A DNA stretch of 6,264 bases, taken from Candidatus Woesearchaeota archaeon. GTDB taxonomy: Archaea > Nanobdellota > Nanobdellia > Woesearchaeales > GW2011-AR15. Where the stretch lies: contig JAMPXQ010000083.1 of the NCBI GenBank assembly GCA_023701075.1, forward strand, positions 1-6,264, written 5' to 3'. Under the pieces are notes generated by a model, which was not told the origin of the DNA, made no database searches, and was given only the letters and a program-made list of their open reading frames with translations. A program made the translations under genes and the position numbers. Position 1 is the first letter of the stretch, and each line of letters starts with the position of its first letter. This document shows, one piece after another, positions 4,330 to 6,264 of the stretch.

Positions 4330-6264
4330 ATGGAAAGCATGACTACTTTTGAATCCCGACCTGAGAATAACGCAACATCACCAAAGAACATCCATGTCAG
4401 GCAGTTCATCTATAATAACCTGACCCCTTTTGACGCAGAGCCATCGTTCCTGAAAGGCCCTACTGAGCGCACCATAAAGCTTTGGAACATCTGCAAAGAC
4501 CTCATAAAGCAGGAAGTAAAAAATGGAGGTGTCTTAGATATAGACACTGAGACCATCTCTTCCATAACCAGCCATGATCCCGGATATATAAACAAAGAAC
4601 TGGAAGTCGTTTTCGGACTGCAGACTGATGCACCCTTGAAGAGAGCGATTAAACCATATGGCGGGATGAGGGTTGTTGAAAGCGCATGCCTCCAGCATGG
4701 GAAGACACTGAGCCCGAAAGTTGTCGAGCTTTTCACGAAATACACAAAGAGCCATAATGATGGTGTCTTTGATGCATACACTCCTGAGATGAAGGAGATG
4801 AGGAAGCAAGGGATATTGACAGGTCTACCTGATAATTATGGAAGAGGCAGGATAATCGGGGACTATAGGAGAGTCGCACTCTATGGGATTGATAAATTAA
4901 TCTATGAGAAAGAGCTTGACAAATCTCTCCTAGTCGGAGAGATGAATGAGAACAAGATTAAGCTTAGGGAAGAGATAAGTGAGCAGATAAAAGCCCTTGG
5001 CATGATGAAAGAGATGGCTAAATCTTATGGTTTTGATATAAGCGGCCCTGCAAGAAATGCCAGGGAAGCAATACAATGGACTTATTTTGCATTCCTCTCT
5101 GCACTTAAAGAGCAAGATGGAGCTGCAATGAGCCTAGGGAATGTAAGCGGATTCTTTGATATCTATATAGAGAGGGATATGAAAGAAGGGAAACTGGATG
5201 AAGCAGAGGCGCAGGAACTGATAGACCAGTTCATCATAAAACTGAGGCTTGTCAGACATCTTAGGATGGATGAATATAACCAGCTTTTTGCAGGAGACCC
5301 TACCTGGCTCACAGAGACTTTAGGAGGGATGTGGAATGACAAGAAGCATAAGGTCACAAAGACCACTTATAGATTTTTGCAGACGCTCTATAACCTAGGG
5401 CCTTCGCCAGAACCTAATCTCACTGTCCTTTGGTCTGAAAAATTGCCTGAACCTTTCAAGAGGTTCTGCGCAAAAGTCTCTATTGAAACCTCTTCAATAC
5501 AATATGAGAATGACAACCTGATGGAGAAGACTTGGGACTGCGATGATTATGGGATATCCTGCTGCGTCTCTTATACTAAACTAGGGAGGAGCATGCAGTA
5601 TTTCGGAGCAAGATGCAACATCGCAAAGGCACTGCTCTATGCCATAAACATGGGGAAAGATGAGATAACAGGAGTCGAAGTGGTGAAAGGGATAGAACAG
5701 ACAAAGGACGGCTACCTGGACTATGATGATGTGATGAAGAAATTCAAGAAGACCACATCAAAACTTGCTGAGATGTATGTCAATACCATGAACATCATAC
5801 ATTACATGCATGACAAGTATTATTATGAGAAAGCTCAGATGGCTCTGATCGACAGCGATGTTGAACGGACTATGGCTTTTGGGATTGCAGGTTTTTCAGT
5901 TGTCGCAGATTCCCTCTCTGCCATCAAATATGCAAAAGTGAAAGCGATAAGGAACTGCTATGGCATAACAACGAGTTTTGAGATAGAAGGAGACTATCCT
6001 AAATATGGGAATGATGATGATAGGGTAGACCTCATCGGAAGAGAAGTAGCTGTCGACTTTTATAATGAGCTATCCAAGCATTACATCTATAGGAATGCAA
6101 AGCCTACAATGTCAATCCTTACAATCACTGCAAATGTAGTATATGGACATAAGACAGGAGCAACACCTGATGGGAGGAAAGCAGGAGAACCGTTTGCACC
6201 TGGAGCAAACCCTATGCATGGAAGGGATCACAGCGGCGCTATTGCTTCGCTCAATTCAGTGGCA
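4330..6264 (+). CDS. pflB: Pyruvate formate-lyase (formate C-acetyltransferase), 3' end missing
   Basis: An open frame of 645 codons runs off the window end. It matches canonical PflB throughout: [10 protein letters not shown] (43-52), [22 protein letters not shown], then [22 protein letters not shown] with R180/R181, DPTW (W326), ISCCVS with the catalytic Cys pair C411-C412, and FGARCN with R428. The CC-to-Arg spacing of 17 equals that of E. coli (C418/R435). Near the end it reads [22 protein letters not shown]. The enzyme converts pyruvate and CoA to acetyl-CoA and formate, anaerobically, by glycyl-radical chemistry in the cytoplasm. The radical-bearing RVSGYA segment, about 90-115 residues further on, is outside the window, as is any activase gene. 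ATG4330 is nearest the predicted transcript start; ATG4339 in the same frame is possible. Bacterial-like sequence in an archaeal neighbourhood suggests transfer. Confidence 0.95.
   Translation, partial: MESMTTFESRPENNATSPKNIHVRQFIYNNLTPFDAEPSFLKGPTERTIKLWNICKDLIKQEVKNGGVLDIDTETISSITSHDPGYINKELEVVFGLQTDAPLKRAIKPYGGMRVVESACLQHGKTLSPKVVELFTKYTKSHNDGVFDAYTPEMKEMRKQGILTGLPDNYGRGRIIGDYRRVALYGIDKLIYEKELDKSLLVGEMNENKIKLREEISEQIKALGMMKEMAKSYGFDISGPARNAREAIQWTYFAFLSALKEQDGAAMSLGNVSGFFDIYIERDMKEGKLDEAEAQELIDQFIIKLRLVRHLRMDEYNQLFAGDPTWLTETLGGMWNDKKHKVTKTTYRFLQTLYNLGPSPEPNLTVLWSEKLPEPFKRFCAKVSIETSSIQYENDNLMEKTWDCDDYGISCCVSYTKLGRSMQYFGARCNIAKALLYAINMGKDEITGVEVVKGIEQTKDGYLDYDDVMKKFKKTTSKLAEMYVNTMNIIHYMHDKYYYEKAQMALIDSDVERTMAFGIAGFSVVADSLSAIKYAKVKAIRNCYGITTSFEIEGDYPKYGNDDDRVDLIGREVAVDFYNELSKHYIYRNAKPTMSILTITANVVYGHKTGATPDGRKAGEPFAPGANPMHGRDHSGAIASLNSVA

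Noticed and set aside
4200..5366. Several minus-strand open frames of 60-123 codons
   Set aside because: All but the first lie opposite the continuous pyruvate formate-lyase frame. The one at 4200-4409 spans the promoter region and the PFL start. None resembles a known protein.

Overview
The window looks archaeal. Three things support this. The uS15 gene encodes the long archaeal/eukaryotic form (151 aa, N-terminus MARMHSHKKGKSGS). It is followed 2 bp later by a RecJ-like DHH nuclease of the archaeal GAN/RecJ type. Four TATA-like boxes lie upstream of transcription units, three of them 25-31 bp from the start codon, which fits leaderless archaeal mRNAs. Codon use is rich in ATA, AGA and AGG, and the genes are short and tightly packed. 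A small-genome fermentative lineage (for example a DPANN archaeon) is my guess, but nothing here fixes the phylum.

Layout, all on the + strand. (1) 1-141: the C-terminal end of a cytidylyltransferase-type nucleotidyltransferase, followed by a stand-alone Smr-domain protein (190-423) that probably shares its transcript. (2) 457-1176: a class I SAM-dependent methyltransferase of unknown substrate, with its own TATA box and a predicted leaderless start. (3) 1177-1328: an intergenic region with a TATA box and a predicted leader of about 90 nt. The leader has two consecutive hairpins, the first capped by a GCGA (GNRA) tetraloop, then a Shine-Dalgarno sequence before rps15 (1329-1784). (4) recJ/GAN (1787-3130), directly behind rps15, with an eight-T run at its fourth to sixth codons. 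(5) 3176-4188: two overlapping genes for small multi-spanning membrane proteins that are divergent copies of one another; function unknown. (6) 4189-4329: an AT-rich promoter region with a 14-bp tandem repeat. (7) 4330 to the window end: the first 645 residues of a canonical pyruvate formate-lyase (Cys-Cys active site present, glycyl-radical region beyond the window).

The genes fall into information processing (uS15, RecJ/GAN, possibly Smr), an orphan membrane pair, and fermentative pyruvate metabolism (PFL). The most noteworthy items are the structured rps15 leader, a candidate r-protein autoregulatory RNA that contrasts with the leaderless neighbours; the paralogous membrane-protein pair; and the archaeal PFL with its repeat-bearing promoter. 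I see no CRISPR array, tRNA, rRNA, insertion sequence or defence system.
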